Assembly (NCBI RefSeq): GCF_030412265.1
Contig: NZ_JAUHLN010000002.1
Span: 868,001 to 932,000 of the forward strand
Direction of reading: 5' to 3'
DNA: 64,000 nt
Origin: Fictibacillus terranigra
GTDB taxonomy: Bacteria > Bacillota > Bacilli > Bacillales > Fictibacillaceae
The notes under the pieces were generated by a model. That model did no database searches. It was not told where the DNA came from and saw only the letters and a program-made list of their open reading frames with translations. Positions within the stretch are counted from its first letter, which is position 1; every line of letters starts with the position of its first letter. Shown here in pieces: positions 1-7,212 of this stretch. A program made the position numbers and the translations under genes.

Positions 1-220
1 CATGCAGCGGGATGATCATCAGGACTTCCTGGTCATCAATAAATACATGGGCAGAAGCATCTAATTCTCTGCTGTTAAAATACTTAAAATTTTGAAGAGC
101 TGAGGAACCTTCATTGCCAGTATCATGTGCTACCGCATACCGCGGAATTCTGTTGCTGCCAGGCCTTTGTTTCCACTTTTTATCGATCAGCATAGAAGTG
201 ATATTATACCGTTGTGGCAT
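1..220 (-). CDS. N-acetylmuramoyl-L-alanine amidase (amidase_2 type), N-terminal part only
   Basis: The gene runs off the left edge, so only about 73 N-terminal residues are visible. They read as the start of a T7-lysozyme/PGRP-like amidase: a leader with MLIDKKW, then RYAVAHDTGN, where the histidine matches the first zinc ligand of XlyA/CwlA-type enzymes (usually VHNT/VHDT), then SAHVFIDDQEVLMIIPL, which matches the usual SxHYxVDD..I.Q.IPL strand. Such enzymes cut the bond between N-acetylmuramic acid and L-alanine in peptidoglycan. In bacilli they are prophage or sporulation autolysins. The ATG at 220-218 follows a GAGGGGAT ribosome site. Catalytic residues further on are outside the window, so activity cannot be judged. 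Confidence 0.8.
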   Translation of the reverse strand, partial: MPQRYNITSMLIDKKWKQRPGSNRIPRYAVAHDTGNEGSSALQNFKYFNSRELDASAHVFIDDQEVLMIIPLH

Positions 221-260
221 GAGCCCATCCCCTCATTTCTGTTTACCTATATATAGACAG

Positions 261-297
261 AAAAATAAAAAAAGAGCTGTCTGTATCGACAGCTCTT
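261..297 (-). terminator. Rho-independent terminator after the 29-codon membrane ORF
   Basis: A 10-bp perfect stem (272-281 with 288-297) is followed on the minus strand by a T-rich run. It lies just after the stop of the small ORF at 304-393, which supports that ORF being a separate transcription unit. Confidence 0.85.
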
Positions 298-303
298 CTC
301 CCT

Positions 304-393
304 TTAATGGGTGGCGAACACCCACACCCAGTAGACGATTCCTGCAAGAAAACCAATTCCAAGCAGCAAAAACCATAATGTACTGTTTTTCAT
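304..393 (-). CDS. 29-residue single-pass membrane miniprotein, unknown
   Basis: The short ORF has a good ribosome site (GAGGTTGG seven or so bases before the ATG at 393-391) and its own terminator immediately downstream. The product is almost entirely one transmembrane helix, from about residue 5 to 27, rich in W, F, L, I and G, with a single Lys at position 2 and a terminal His. There is no cysteine and no signal-peptidase site. I do not recognise the family. Its size and layout resemble the many small membrane proteins of bacilli that attach to larger membrane complexes or are made in the developing spore, but nothing here shows which. Confidence 0.6.
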   Translation of the reverse strand: MKNSTLWFLLLGIGFLAGIVYWVWVFATH

Positions 394-576
394 CTTCCAA
401 CCTCATTCTGATGTCATTGTCCACTTTGAGGGTACCATACCATCAACAAGAAAAGAAGTTCCAAAACAGGAAATTTTGTGTTAATAACAGATAAATGTTT
501 GAGTAAATCGCCGCTACAGTATACTATATTTAATAGAAGCGCCAATATTGAACTAAACGTAGAATAGGTGAATGAT

Positions 577-996
577 ATGAGTGATAATCGCACGGAGTCA
601 ATTATAAATCTTGAAAAAAGCTTCCAAACTGCCTTTCGGACTTTCAGGAAAGACATTAATGACCTTTTTTCTGATGATGTCCCCGCCAACGAATTTGCAG
701 TGCTGAATCTATTAAAAGATAAAGATTTTCTTACTGCGTCTGAACTGGCCGCAGAAATGAAGGTATCATCCAGCCACATTACCGGTGTAACAGACCGTCT
801 AATAAAAAAAGATATGATTACGAGAGAACGTTCGGTTACTGACCGGCGGATCGTGTACGTAAAGATAACAGAAAAAGGCCACTCGGTTGCAGAAAAACTG
901 GCTTCCATCCGCCACGAGTATTTCAAAGAAAAATTCTCCGCGCTCTCTGATGAAGAAGTAGAAAGAATGATAGACTACTTAAACCGAATGGTGTAA
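577..996 (+). CDS. MarR-family transcriptional regulator
   Basis: The 139-residue protein has the winged-helix layout of MarR: an N-terminal dimerisation helix, a helix-turn-helix around residues 50-85 (TASELAAEMKVSSSHITGVT, then DRLIKKDMI), the beta wing with the family motif SVTDRRIVYVKITEKG at about 90-107, and a C-terminal dimer helix. MarR proteins are homodimeric repressors or activators, often released by phenolic ligands or oxidation. I chose the ATG at 577 because AGGTGA sits five bases before it; a GTG at 568 is in frame but lies inside that ribosome site. No neighbouring target gene is obvious: it is flanked by a terminator and by minus-strand genes. Confidence 0.9.
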   Translation: MSDNRTESIINLEKSFQTAFRTFRKDINDLFSDDVPANEFAVLNLLKDKDFLTASELAAEMKVSSSHITGVTDRLIKKDMITRERSVTDRRIVYVKITEKGHSVAEKLASIRHEYFKEKFSALSDEEVERMIDYLNRMV

Positions 997-1007
997 TAAT
1001 AAAAGCC

Positions 1008-1051
1008 AAATGGCGAGAACTCCTGATCGAAGAGGGGCTCTTGCCATTTTT
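1008..1051 (+). terminator. Terminator after the marR gene
   Basis: AAATGGCGAGA pairs with TCTTGCCATTT across a roughly 15-base loop, with a G-T wobble, and is followed by T residues. It begins 11 bases after the marR stop codon. It also overlaps the end of the degraded acetyltransferase on the other strand. Confidence 0.7.
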
Positions 1052-1054
1052 CCG

Positions 1055-1333
1055 GCGAAAACTTTCGGTCTGCAGGCGTATACATGCTCCACATCCCAAT
1101 ATCTTTAAAGCCTAATCGCTTATAGATTGAACCGCATCTGGATTATTATAGAACAGGCATAATGTCTTACCTTCCGCCAGCATTTCTTCGCATAATGCAG
1201 CTGTACACTTGCTTGCCAGTCCTTGCTTGTGGTATTCCTATAAGATTCAAGTGCCTGGATGAGTCTTCTCCTCACTGTTTCCCCAGTCTGAAATTCTCGG
1301 ATTGTTTTTTTCAGCGGAATCAACATATTACAT
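1055..1333 (-). pseudogene. Remnant of a GNAT N-acetyltransferase
   Basis: No single frame is intact, but two frames joined by a frameshift read like the C-terminal half of a GNAT acetyltransferase. One frame gives YHKQGLASKCTAALCEEMLA, resembling the acetyl-CoA-binding GxG/A helix region, followed by GKTLCLFYNNPDAV. The other continues as SIYKRLGFKDIGMWSMYTP, the typical final beta strand and helix of the family. The upstream half is missing or scrambled, with stops in every frame. It lies just past the mgtE terminator and has no ribosome site. I read it as a decayed, N-terminally truncated gene. Confidence 0.6.
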
Positions 1334-1363
1334 AAGAAAACCCGCCATTTCAACGATGGCGGG
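1331..1363 (-). terminator. Terminator of mgtE
   Basis: The stem CCCGCCAT (1341-1348) pairs with ATGGCGGG (1356-1363). On the minus strand it is followed by TTTTCTTATG. It lies eight bases beyond the mgtE stop codon. Confidence 0.9.
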
Positions 1364-1370
1364 CTTCATT

Positions 1371-2729
1371 TCACTCGAGATGCGAGAGAAAGATTGATGC
1401 GGTTCCGAAATAGACAAGCAATGAAAAAATGTCGTTAAGCGTTGTGATCAAGGGTCCTGAAGCAACAGCAGGATCCACGTTAAAGCGATATAAAAGAAGC
1501 GGGATCAGTGTTCCTGCAAGTGTCCCAATGATGAGCGTCAAAAATAGCGAGCTGCCGACGACGAGCCCCAGGATGGCATTTCCCTGCCAGAAATAAGCAA
1601 CCAGTGCGATCAAGATTCCGCAGGTCGTGCCAATGATTAATCCTACACCGAATTCTCGGAAAATAAGGCGCCAGATCACTTTTTTATCAATATCATTAGA
1701 AACAAGCCCCCGCACCACGACCGCCAGTGATTGCGTTCCAGTATTACCCGTCATTCCAGCGATCATCGGCATGAAAAAAGCGAGCGAAACGACCTTTGAC
1801 AGCGTACCTTCAAAAGCTGAAATGATACTGCCGGAGATGATACCGATAAACAGAAGGAGAATGAGCCACGGAAGCCGGCGGTAGGAAGCTACAAAAGCAC
1901 TCGTGCTAAAGTCGATGGACTTTCCTGAAGCAGATAATTTTTCAATGTCCTCATTTGCTTCCTCGATTAAAACATCAAGTACATCATCTACCGTTACAAT
2001 TCCAAGTAAAACGTCATTATCGTCCACAACAGGAACAGCAATAAAATCATACTTTTCAATGGTGCGTGCCACTTCCTCCTGGTCCATGTCAGCTTCAACT
2101 GAGATGACCCGGGTGAACATGATGTCCTCAATCCGATCGTTGATGTCAGCCAGCAGCAGATCCCGATAGGAGACGACACCGGCTAGCTGCTTTTCTTCAT
2201 TAATCACATACAAATAATAAATATTTTCAGCAAAACCGGCGAACGTTTTCAGTTTATCGACCGCATCCCGCACCGTAAACATCTGCGGAATCCATACGAA
2301 CCTGTTGGTCATGATTCCGCCGGCCGTGTCGGCAGGATATTGCATGAGAGATTGGACCGTACGGGATTCATCCGCCCTCATGGATGCAAGAAAATCCTGA
2401 ATCTCTTCAAACGAAAAGTTGCTCAGCAGGTCGGCGAGGTCATCGTTTTCCATCTCATTCATGATATGAGAGGACCGCTCGATTCCCAATTTGTGAAGTA
2501 TCTCAATCTGATAATGGCTGTCAAGTTGCTGGAGAAGAGAAGCCAGCTGCCTTGTCGTCAGGAAGGTAAGAAATTTATGCCGGTGTTTTTCAGGCAGCGT
2601 TCTATAGACTTCTGCAATGTCATAGGGATGGAGCTCATCCATTAATTCCTGAAACTGTTTCTTCCGAAGTTCTTTCAAACTTTTTATAACATACAGCAGA
2701 ATTTGATTTTCCGTCATTTCCTTGAACAC
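1371..2729 (-). CDS. mgtE: Magnesium transporter MgtE
   Basis: The 452-residue protein has the full MgtE layout: an N-terminal MgtE-N superhelical domain (residues about 1-135), two CBS domains (about 136-260) that sense cytoplasmic Mg2+, a connecting helix, and a C-terminal pore domain of five transmembrane helices with the motifs PMIAGMTGNTGTQSLAVVVRGL and DPAVASGPLITTLNDIFS. MgtE is a dimeric, Mg2+-gated Mg2+ channel of the inner membrane. The GTG at 2729 is chosen because AAGGGGGTGA stands five bases before it and the length then matches the 451-residue Bacillus YkoK; the frame stays open further upstream but lacks a ribosome site. No M-box riboswitch is visible upstream. Confidence 0.95.
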   Translation of the reverse strand: MFKEMTENQILLYVIKSLKELRKKQFQELMDELHPYDIAEVYRTLPEKHRHKFLTFLTTRQLASLLQQLDSHYQIEILHKLGIERSSHIMNEMENDDLADLLSNFSFEEIQDFLASMRADESRTVQSLMQYPADTAGGIMTNRFVWIPQMFTVRDAVDKLKTFAGFAENIYYLYVINEEKQLAGVVSYRDLLLADINDRIEDIMFTRVISVEADMDQEEVARTIEKYDFIAVPVVDDNDVLLGIVTVDDVLDVLIEEANEDIEKLSASGKSIDFSTSAFVASYRRLPWLILLLFIGIISGSIISAFEGTLSKVVSLAFFMPMIAGMTGNTGTQSLAVVVRGLVSNDIDKKVIWRLIFREFGVGLIIGTTCGILIALVAYFWQGNAILGLVVGSSLFLTLIIGTLAGTLIPLLLYRFNVDPAVASGPLITTLNDIFSLLVYFGTASIFLSHLE

Positions 2730-2822
2730 GAATGTCACCCCCTTGATATCGTTCCTATTATATAAGAATCTCCAAGAAACTGCGAATGCAACATAGTATT
2801 TTAAAAATCGTGCACCGGTGTA

Positions 2823-2852
2823 TTGAATCCGGACGAGCACATGAGGTATAAT
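2823..2852 (+). promoter_or_regulatory. sigma-A promoter of folD
   Basis: TTGAAT (2823-2828) and TATAAT (2847-2852) are separated by 18 bases. The predicted start near 2859 lies about 18 bases before the first stem of the ZTP riboswitch. Confidence 0.8.
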
Positions 2853-2875
2853 CAAATCAACATAAGAAATTAAAG

Positions 2876-2954
2876 GGCAGCAACTGACGAGAACGTGTGG
2901 AATTGACCACAAGGAAGCTGCAGTTTTAACCTAAAAAGCCGTTCGTCTGGGCAG
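2876..2954 (+). ncRNA. ZTP (pfl) riboswitch in the folD leader
   Basis: The leader fits the two-part pfl/ZTP motif. GCAGC (2877-2881) pairs with GCTGC (2917-2921), enclosing ACTGACGA and a GTGG/CCAC hairpin followed by AAGGAAG. A short A/T-rich linker then leads to the signature 3-prime element GCCG...GTCTGGGCA (2938-2953). ZTP/ZMP accumulates when 10-formyl-tetrahydrofolate is short, and the motif is known to sit before folate one-carbon genes such as folD, glyA and purH. The terminator directly after it shows control by transcription attenuation. Recognised by eye; a covariance-model scan would settle it. Confidence 0.8.
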
Positions 2955-2990
2955 AGGTAAGGGATCAATGTATCATTCCTTGCCTTTTTT
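2955..2990 (+). terminator. Regulated terminator of the ZTP riboswitch
   Basis: AGGTAAGG (2955-2962) pairs with CCTTGCCT (2978-2985, one G-T pair) and is followed by TTTTT. Its 5-prime arm begins right at the end of the riboswitch's CTGGGCA element, so ligand binding and termination are likely to be mutually exclusive. Confidence 0.8.
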
Positions 2991-3011
2991 CTATTCTCAG
3001 GAGGTAATTGG

Positions 3012-3860
3012 ATGGAAAACAAGCTAATACTTGATGGCAGCCGTGTCGCTGCGGAAATTAAAGAGCAGCTTAAAAAAAGAGTGGATTCAATCATCAGCAA
3101 AGGGATCACACCTTGTTTGGCGACTGTTTTAGTCGGGGATGATCCTTCTTCCGCTACCTATGTGAAGATGAAAGGCAACGCGTGTGAAAAGCTTGGAATC
3201 ATATCCAAGAGAATTCACCTTTCTGCGGACATCACTACAGAAGATTTACTCAACACCATTCACGAATTAAATCAAGACGAAAACGTTCACGGCATCCTGC
3301 TTCAGCATCCGGTGCCTTCTCACATTGATGAAAGAGCCGCCTTTGAAGCGATCGACATTGAAAAAGATGTAGATGGCGTAACAAGCTGGGGATTCGGCCA
3401 GACTTCATTCGGATTTGGGAGCTATCCATCCTGTACACCTGCAGCCATCATGGCCATCATGGATTTTTATGACATTGCAATTGAGGGCAAGCACGCTGTT
3501 GTTGTTGGCAGGAGCCCAATTCTTGGCAAACCGGTGTCCATGCTTCTCCTTAACCGAAACGCGACTGTAACCACTTGCCATTCCTATACCCAAAAATTAG
3601 GTGAGATTGTAAAGCAGGCTGATATTGTCGTCGCAGCGGTCGGAAAACCTAAGTTCATTCAGGGGGACTGGATTAAACAAGGGGCCGTAGTCATGGATGC
3701 CGGCTATAACCCTGGAAACATCGGTGATGCTGACTATGAAGCATGTGAGAAAAATGCCGGGGCGATAACCCCCGTTCCCAAAGGTGTCGGCCCTGTTACT
3801 ATCGCCATGCTGCTAAAGCATACGGTGGATGCTGCCGAGAAAAAATTGGAGAATAAGTAG
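3012..3860 (+). CDS. folD: Bifunctional methylenetetrahydrofolate dehydrogenase / methenyltetrahydrofolate cyclohydrolase
   Basis: The 282-residue protein has normal FolD length. It shows the catalytic stretch with Tyr and Lys (SATYVKMKGNACEKLGI, near residues 50-66), the folate-site HGILLQHPVPSHID, and the NADP-binding PGxxxxM-like element SPILGKPVSMLLLNRNATVTTCHS. The C-terminal GGVGP-type motif appears as PKGVGPVTIAMLL. FolD interconverts 5,10-methylene-, 5,10-methenyl- and 10-formyl-tetrahydrofolate in the cytosol. GGAGGTAA lies eight bases before the ATG. It is a single-gene unit controlled by the ZTP riboswitch upstream and closed by a bidirectional terminator shared with map. Confidence 0.97.
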   Translation: MENKLILDGSRVAAEIKEQLKKRVDSIISKGITPCLATVLVGDDPSSATYVKMKGNACEKLGIISKRIHLSADITTEDLLNTIHELNQDENVHGILLQHPVPSHIDERAAFEAIDIEKDVDGVTSWGFGQTSFGFGSYPSCTPAAIMAIMDFYDIAIEGKHAVVVGRSPILGKPVSMLLLNRNATVTTCHSYTQKLGEIVKQADIVVAAVGKPKFIQGDWIKQGAVVMDAGYNPGNIGDADYEACEKNAGAITPVPKGVGPVTIAMLLKHTVDAAEKKLENK

Positions 3861-3865
3861 CATAA

Positions 3866-3905
3866 AAAAAACGGATCCGCTGATGTTCGCGAATCCGTTT
3901 TTTGT
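3866..3905. terminator. Bidirectional terminator between folD and map
   Basis: AAACGGATCCGC pairs with GCGAATCCGTTT with one mismatch. There is an A-run on one side and a T-run on the other, so it can serve both convergent genes. Confidence 0.85.
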
Positions 3906-3923
3906 GGTTATCGTTAATTGCTA

Positions 3924-4670
3924 TTATTGAGCGGTCAGAACGAGAGGACCTTCTTTCGTGATGGCAATCGTATGCTCATACTGCGTAGAGAGCGATCCAT
4001 CAAACGTTCGGGCGGTCCAGCCGTCATTATCGATCTTCACATAGCGTTTGCCTGTGTTCAGCATAGGCTCGATCGTCAGGACCATCCCTTCTTTTAAGAG
4101 AGGCCCTGTTCCTTTTGTTCCAGCGTGGGGTACCTGAGGATCCTCATGCATTACGCGTCCGATCCCATGTCCGATAAACTCGCGTACGACGGAAAGCCCT
4201 TCGCCTTCTGCATATTTCTGGATCGCATGAGAAATGTCTCCGATCCGATTGCCGATCACAGCTTTTTCAATGCCGATGTAAAGCGATTTTTCGGTAACTT
4301 CCAAGAGATGACGCGCTTTCTCGGATACTTCGCCTACTGTATAGGACCATGCGGAATCGGCGAGCCAGCCGTTCAATTTAACGACCATATCAATGGTCAC
4401 GATGTCTCCTGACTTCAGTTTCTTCTTGTTCGGAAACCCGTGGCAGATGACGTCGTTTACAGAGGCGCATGTAGCGAACGGGTAGCCCTGATATCCTTTT
4501 TGTTCTGGTGTAGCTCCGTGCTCTTTAAGGTATCGTTCCACAAATGCATCGATATCAAGCGTAGAAATTCCCGGACTGATGAGTTTCTTGATCTCTTTGT
4601 GGCAGTTCGCCAATAATTGTCCGGCTTTGTGCATTTTTTCAATATTGCTTTTTGACTTGTAAATAATCAT
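3924..4670 (-). CDS. map: Type I methionine aminopeptidase
   Basis: The 248-residue protein has all five metal ligands of the pita-bread fold: D94 (VTIDM), D105 (LADSAW), H168 (GHGIGRVMHE), E201 (TIEPML) and E232 (QYEHT), with H77 as the catalytic histidine (VICHGFP). It removes the initiator methionine from nascent proteins. The neighbours do not include the ribosomal-protein/adk/infA genes that surround the main bacillary map gene, so this is more likely the second, YflG-like copy; that is inference. AAAGGA stands seven bases before the ATG. Confidence 0.95.
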   Translation of the reverse strand: MIIYKSKSNIEKMHKAGQLLANCHKEIKKLISPGISTLDIDAFVERYLKEHGATPEQKGYQGYPFATCASVNDVICHGFPNKKKLKSGDIVTIDMVVKLNGWLADSAWSYTVGEVSEKARHLLEVTEKSLYIGIEKAVIGNRIGDISHAIQKYAEGEGLSVVREFIGHGIGRVMHEDPQVPHAGTKGTGPLLKEGMVLTIEPMLNTGKRYVKIDNDGWTARTFDGSLSTQYEHTIAITKEGPLVLTAQ

Positions 4671-4764
4671 GATTATCCTTTCCCATCCTGCAAATAAGTA
4701 AGTGTAAACTTACTATATTCTTTGTTTATGTATTGGTTCCCAACAAGGGTTAAAAACAGCGGAA

Positions 4765-4792
4765 GGCGCAAATCAGTGGTTGATTTACGCCT
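4765..4792 (-). terminator. Terminator overlapping the end of the VTT-domain gene
   Basis: AAGGCGCAAATCA (4763-4775) pairs with TGATTTACGCCT (4781-4792) with one G-T pair. On the minus strand a short T-run follows after six bases. The stem includes the last codons of the upstream gene. Confidence 0.65.
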
Positions 4793-5387
4793 GGTGGCTT
4801 TGTTTCATTCTCGATTCAACAAGTTTTCCGCCCAGCCAGAGGACAAAAATGCCAAATACCGCTAACCCTAGCTTTAACGGATTTTTTATGACATCCAAAA
4901 AATCGTATCCAATGAAGGAGATGATGGCGATCATCACGAGCTTGCCCAGAGTTACGGACAAAACAAATGTTTTTTGATTGATCCGTGACAATCCGGCAAT
5001 CACATTGATTAAAGCAGAAGGTGTAAATGGAAAACAGTAGATGAGGAAGAGTGTCCCGAAACCATGGCGTTCCATCCAACCCAGCAGCCTTTCGATCTTA
5101 CGGTGCCTTGTAATAAAATGAAGAAATCTTTGCTGCCCCAGTTTCCGAACGAAATAAAAAACGATGAGCGAACCGATCACAGCACCAAGCCAGGAAAAAA
5201 GAGCTCCCAGCCAAAATCCGTAGGCAGCAGCATTTCCTGCCACTATAATGAACAGGGGCAAAACGGGTATTATGGCCTCAAGCAGCGGGAGAAGCACGCC
5301 GGGCAAGAAGCCCAAGTCCCGGTACTGCTCTAAAAAATGCAGAATGTTTTCCTGCGAAAGATACGATTTCCACTCACTCCAATTCAT
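4785..5387 (-). CDS. TVP38/TMEM64 (VTT domain) family membrane protein
   Basis: The roughly 200-residue protein has about five hydrophobic segments and the VTT/DedA signature: LPLLEAIIPVLPLFIIVAGNAAAYGFWLGALFSWLGAVIGS near the N terminus, then the re-entrant-loop motif GFGTLFLIYCFPFTPSALINVIAGLSRI. VTT proteins include lipid scramblases/flippases, and the bacterial members are poorly characterised. I start at the ATG at 5387, with GGGAGA seven bases upstream; an in-frame ATG at 5426 has a weaker AAGG site. It is a single gene with its own terminator. The closest named relatives are YtxB/YdjZ-like proteins of bacilli, without known function. Confidence 0.85.
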   Translation of the reverse strand: MNWSEWKSYLSQENILHFLEQYRDLGFLPGVLLPLLEAIIPVLPLFIIVAGNAAAYGFWLGALFSWLGAVIGSLIVFYFVRKLGQQRFLHFITRHRKIERLLGWMERHGFGTLFLIYCFPFTPSALINVIAGLSRINQKTFVLSVTLGKLVMIAIISFIGYDFLDVIKNPLKLGLAVFGIFVLWLGGKLVESRMKQSHQA

Positions 5388-5624
5388 AGCCCGGTCTCCC
5401 TTCTCTATTGGTATCATCGTTTCCATTTCAACCTTAATTTAATCCCATCATGAGCCTCTAAATATCGCCAAGATTAGACAGACTTTTCAACCAGTTTACC
5501 ATATTCACTCAATTAGTCCTAGTAAACAGCCAACAAAAAAAACCATCCATTCTGAAGTGCCGCCAATCGTTAGATACATTTAACCATTGGTAGTGCATTT
5601 CATTCCGGATAGTTTTTCCGACTC

Positions 5625-6080
5625 TTATTTCATTAGAGCTTCGTATACTTGCAGATCTAGCTCTTTTGCCTTATCTGCATTCGTGGTTTTCTCGTATTCA
5701 GGCTCTTGCACAATCTTAGCTCCCCAGAACATACTCTCGAAGACGTGGTCGACCACTACCTCGATCTTGGCAAGCTTTAGCGGGACCCCCTCCATTCTGT
5801 CTTCAAGAATAACCGCCTTTCCATTGATGGAATAGACGCTCCCCAGGCCAAAGACGGTTAGAACGACCTGGGGATTTCCCTTAATGTTAGCGACAATTCG
5901 GGAATTATTTGTTACAGTAAATCTGATTCTTTTTTCGTCGACACCTTTGACCCAAGAGATCGCAGTCACTCCCGGCGCATTCGTTTCTGCATCCACCGTG
6001 CCGAGCAGCACCAGTTTTTCCCCTTGTAAATATTCAAAAAGTTCCATTGAAAGCTGAACAGGTATTTCCGGTTTGGCCAT
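5625..6080 (-). CDS. Pyridoxamine 5-phosphate oxidase-family protein (FMN split barrel)
   Basis: The 151-residue protein fits a small flavin-binding split-barrel protein: GEKLVLLGTVDAETNAPGVTAISWV at the N terminus, then the strand pair RIRFTVTNNSRIVANIKGNPQVVLTVFG, where the SR and N/K residues sit at usual FMN-phosphate positions, and a C-terminal helical part. Family members bind FMN or F420 and act as oxidases or reductases on unknown substrates. GAAGGGAG stands before the ATG. It follows the hpa operon on the same strand but a strong terminator separates them, so a role as flavin reductase for HpaB is possible but not supported. Confidence 0.8.
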   Translation of the reverse strand: MAKPEIPVQLSMELFEYLQGEKLVLLGTVDAETNAPGVTAISWVKGVDEKRIRFTVTNNSRIVANIKGNPQVVLTVFGLGSVYSINGKAVILEDRMEGVPLKLAKIEVVVDHVFESMFWGAKIVQEPEYEKTTNADKAKELDLQVYEALMK

Positions 6081-6164
6081 TTGAAAGTGCTCCCTTCTTT
6101 ATCCATTCAGATGTACGATTCTATCATCTCATAATCCCGCTGGATTAGGAACGAATACAAGTAT

Positions 6165-6201
6165 TAAAAAAACTGCCATAAGAAAACTTCTCTTATGACA
6201 G
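6165..6201 (-). terminator. Terminator of the hpa operon
   Basis: CTGCCATAAGAA pairs with CTCTTATGACAG with mismatches, and the minus strand continues with seven T residues (6171-6165). It lies 17 bases after the hpaD stop. Confidence 0.9.
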
Positions 6202-6217
6202 CTCCTCCTCCTCTGCG

Positions 6218-7201
6218 TCATGTCACAAAATCTGGTTTCTGCTGGGCCAAAACCGCTTTTGACTGTTGAACAGGGCTGCCAGTTTCCTGCTGTATAAATG
6301 CTGCTGCTTCTTCGAACCAGCTATCAGGGGCTTTATGCCCCCAGAACGTCTGGCGGCGCGGGTCGTTAATATCCCATTTTACCGGATCAAAATCCGGATC
6401 ACACGTCAAATAATCTCCGTTATAGAGCTCGAGGCGGTTTCCGTCAGGATCGCGGATATAGAGGAAAAAGGCGTTGGATAAGCCGTGCCGCCCAGGCCCT
6501 CTCTCGATACAGTCCGCATATCCCATGCTTGCCAGCACATCACAGGAATGAATAAGGCTCATCGGATCAGAAAGCCAGAAGCCCACATGGTGAAGGCGGG
6601 GGCCCTCTCCGTTCATAAACGCAACATCATGAACAGACGGCTTACGGTGAAGCCAGGCAGCCCATGTTCTGTCATCATCAGTAGCTGTATATTCGGAACA
6701 ACGGAAACCGAGTTTATGTGTATAAAAAGCGACGGACTTCTCTACATCAGGAACCATGCAGTTAACATGGTCGATTCGTTGGATGCGTGCTCCCTTATAC
6801 AGGTCATACTTCTGCAGGCAGCGTTCCACCGTTTCCATTTTCGAAAAGAATTCGAGCGGCATGCCCGAAGGATCGGTCGCCTTCAATATTCGGCCGAGAG
6901 CCTTTTGGGTTCCCGCCTCCTCCCACTGTGTATAGAGGTTCTCCCTTTTGAAAAGCCTTTCAATTTTCTCCAAATCATCTTCATGCCATACTTTATACCC
7001 GATGGCGTGAACACCCGGCTGATCCGCTTTCTTTAATACAAGACAATGATGACAATGTTCTTCCAGGCCCCGCAAATAGATATGCTCTCCATCATTTTCC
7101 GTCTCGATAAATCCAAGCGCATTGATATAAAAATCCCGTGATGCATTCAGATCGGTTACATTCATGACCACTCGGGCCACTCGAATGATATTAAAGTCCA
7201 T
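6218..7201 (-). CDS. hpaD: 3,4-dihydroxyphenylacetate (homoprotocatechuate) 2,3-dioxygenase
   Basis: The 327-residue protein is a type I extradiol dioxygenase built from two vicinal-oxygen-chelate domains (about 5-125 and 140-265). It has the metal ligands H145 (RIDHVNC), H205 (LHHVGFW) and E258 (NRLELYNGDY), and the second-sphere residues H191 (VHDVAF) and Y248 that match His200 and Tyr257 of the Brevibacterium fuscum enzyme. It cleaves homoprotocatechuate next to its hydroxyls to give 5-carboxymethyl-2-hydroxymuconate semialdehyde, the substrate of HpaE. It is the last gene of the operon. AAGGAGGTG before the ATG overlaps the hpaB stop. Confidence 0.95.
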   Translation of the reverse strand: MDFNIIRVARVVMNVTDLNASRDFYINALGFIETENDGEHIYLRGLEEHCHHCLVLKKADQPGVHAIGYKVWHEDDLEKIERLFKRENLYTQWEEAGTQKALGRILKATDPSGMPLEFFSKMETVERCLQKYDLYKGARIQRIDHVNCMVPDVEKSVAFYTHKLGFRCSEYTATDDDRTWAAWLHRKPSVHDVAFMNGEGPRLHHVGFWLSDPMSLIHSCDVLASMGYADCIERGPGRHGLSNAFFLYIRDPDGNRLELYNGDYLTCDPDFDPVKWDINDPRRQTFWGHKAPDSWFEEAAAFIQQETGSPVQQSKAVLAQQKPDFVT

Positions 7202-7212
7202 AAAGCACCTCC

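Noticed and set aside
414-926. 170-codon minus-strand frame opposite marR
   Set aside because: No ribosome site and serine-rich shadow composition; marR has the full winged-helix sequence.
2730-2822. Possible M-box magnesium riboswitch before mgtE
   Set aside because: None of the conserved M-box elements could be found in the short upstream region.
5625-6080. The FMN split-barrel protein as HpaC, reductase of the hpa system
   Set aside because: It is beyond the operon terminator, belongs to the pyridoxamine-oxidase rather than the flavin-reductase branch, and has its own ribosome site and spacing.
6485-7036. 183-codon open frame on the plus strand, antisense to hpaD
   Set aside because: It has no ribosome site or recognisable protein pattern, and hpaD on the other strand has complete active-site motifs. 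It is a shadow of the real frame.
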